From: Haliea sp. E1-2-M8 | GTDB lineage: Bacteria; Pseudomonadota; Gammaproteobacteria; Pseudomonadales; Halieaceae | Direction of reading: 5' to 3' | NCBI RefSeq assembly: GCF_030649675.1 | Contig: NZ_JAUTDR010000006.1 | Location: 62,001 to 126,000 of the forward strand | Length of the DNA stretch: 64,000 nucleotides | Shown: positions 63,690 through 64,000 of the stretch, one piece after another | Numbering within the stretch: position 1 is the first letter of the stretch | Layout: each line of letters begins with the position of its first letter | The notes under the pieces: model-generated | Databases searched by the model: none | Told to the model about the DNA's origin: nothing | What the model saw: only the letters and a program-made list of their open reading frames with translations | Program-made: the position numbers and the translations under genes

Positions 63690-63772
63690 ATCCCTACGCC
63701 GGTCCTAACCGGATCAGGTTCAAAGGGTTCACCGCACGCGGTATCTCAGGCCGAAGCCACCCCCAGGTCTGT
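63690..63772 (-). ncRNA. TPP riboswitch (THI element)
   Basis: Reading the minus strand, the conserved THI-box blocks are present in order: GGGGGTGGC, GGCCTGAGATACC, then AACCCTTTGAACCTGATC, CGGTTAGGACCGGCGTAGGGA. These are the pyrimidine-sensor CTGAGA and pyrophosphate-sensor segments of the TPP aptamer. It lies about 70 nt upstream of the receptor ATG and should switch off the four-gene thiamine uptake operon when TPP is plentiful. Confidence 0.95.
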
Positions 63773-63823
63773 CAAACCCGCAACGCTTTTTCACTTTTGC
63801 AACAACGGCGAGTTTGCAACCGA

Positions 63824-63852
63824 AGTATAGGCGGCTTAAACTGCCGAGCCAA
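63824..63852 (-). promoter_or_regulatory. Promoter of the thiamine operon
   Basis: On the minus strand TTGGCT (63852-63847) and TATACT (63829-63824) are spaced by 17 nt. The expected start near 63817 leaves a 45-nt leader before the TPP aptamer. An inverted repeat CCGGGC-ATCCA-GCCCGG lies just upstream at 63870-63886. Confidence 0.6.
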
Positions 63853-63906
63853 TAACTATATTCAACATCCCGGGCATCCAGCCCGGCCTAAGCGCGAGAA
63901 CAGTGC

Positions 63907-64000
63907 ATGGCGGACGAGGTTTTTTACGGGCAACTGCCTCAAGAGGAAATCGAGGCGGCCCCGGCATTACAGAGCGCCGCCGAGATCCGTGAGGAGCGCC
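63907..64000 (+). CDS. Unidentified gene, N-terminal fragment cut by the window edge
   Basis: An ATG at 63907 opens a frame that stays open to the end (31 residues, MADEVFYGQLPQEEIEAAPA at the start). It is acidic, with no signal peptide. It is divergent from the thiamine operon. Too little is present to assign a family. Confidence 0.45.
   Translation, partial: MADEVFYGQLPQEEIEAAPALQSAAEIREER

Noticed and set aside
61309-63708. 799-codon open frame on the plus strand
   Set aside because: It lies antisense to the TonB receptor gene, is rich in Gly/Val/Gln from complementary high-GC codons, and has no domain pattern.
1-64000. tRNA genes, insertion sequences, prophage or integron parts
   Set aside because: None recognised: no T-loop GGTTCGA patterns in gaps, no transposase or integrase motifs in any supported gene.

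Overview
The window is GC-rich, gene-dense chromosomal DNA of a gammaproteobacterium. Gene order (rsmI-lpoA-yraN-diaA-dolP, rplM-rpsI-petA-petB/C-sspA-sspB, the full dcw cluster running into lpxC, an M23 peptidase gene and secA, then pilB-pilC-pilD-coaE) matches the Pseudomonas/Cellvibrionales side of the class. A marine member of the Halieaceae or a related family is my best guess, but this is inferred from gene order and protein resemblance only. Almost everything is core housekeeping. The accessory material is a probable pilin-glycosylation block, an FHA/sigma-54 activator plus Ser/Thr kinase pair, a thiamine-salvage operon and a family of short palindromic repeats.

Layout. 1-597: end of zapE. 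668-1648: rplM-rpsI with promoter and terminator. 1704-5597: petA, a fused cytochrome b/c1 gene, sspA, sspB. 5622-9026 (minus): dolP, diaA, yraN, lpoA, divergent from rsmI (9154-9987). 10266-10610: RNase P RNA. 10856-28658: mraZ-rsmH-ftsL-ftsI-murE-murF-mraY-murD-ftsW-murG-murC-ddl-ftsQ-ftsA-ftsZ-lpxC, mostly with 1-8 nt overlaps, behind a good sigma-70 promoter and a three-repeat MraZ box. 28829-34206: M23 peptidase, secA, argJ, mutT. 34203-34472: a tandem palindromic-repeat array. 34475-38962 (minus): coaE, pilD, pilC, pilB. 39394-44691: pilA with a sigma-54-type promoter, two tandem GT-C-like membrane glycosyltransferases and a GT2 lipid-carrier glycosyltransferase. 44702-46510: Lrp-family regulator and alanine dehydrogenase, divergent. 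46743-49984 (minus): malate synthase G and a LysR regulator. 50292-55109: acyl-CoA dehydrogenase, rraA, nadC, ampD, ampE. 55232-58224: FHA/sigma-54 activator and membrane Ser/Thr kinase. 58234-59722: panE-like reductase and yajQ. 59742-63852 (minus): thiamine kinase-like protein, PnuC-type permease, thiamine-binding protein and TonB receptor behind a TPP riboswitch. 63907-64000: start of an unidentified gene.

The dcw genes supply the lipid II pathway and the divisome; LpoA, AmpD and AmpE add synthase activation and wall recycling. The thiamine operon reads as one route: outer-membrane uptake, binding protein, inner-membrane permease, kinase, with TPP feedback. The pilus genes divide into assembly (pilBCD), the major pilin and a candidate modification set.

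The points most worth a second look are the single-ORF cytochrome b/c1, the pilA-linked pair of GT-C proteins, the kinase/FHA-activator pair, the REPIN-like repeats that hold paired hairpins by compensatory change and supply stop codons to two genes, and the SxN-to-SxQ change in FtsI. No tRNA, rRNA, CRISPR array, prophage, insertion sequence or transposase was recognised.
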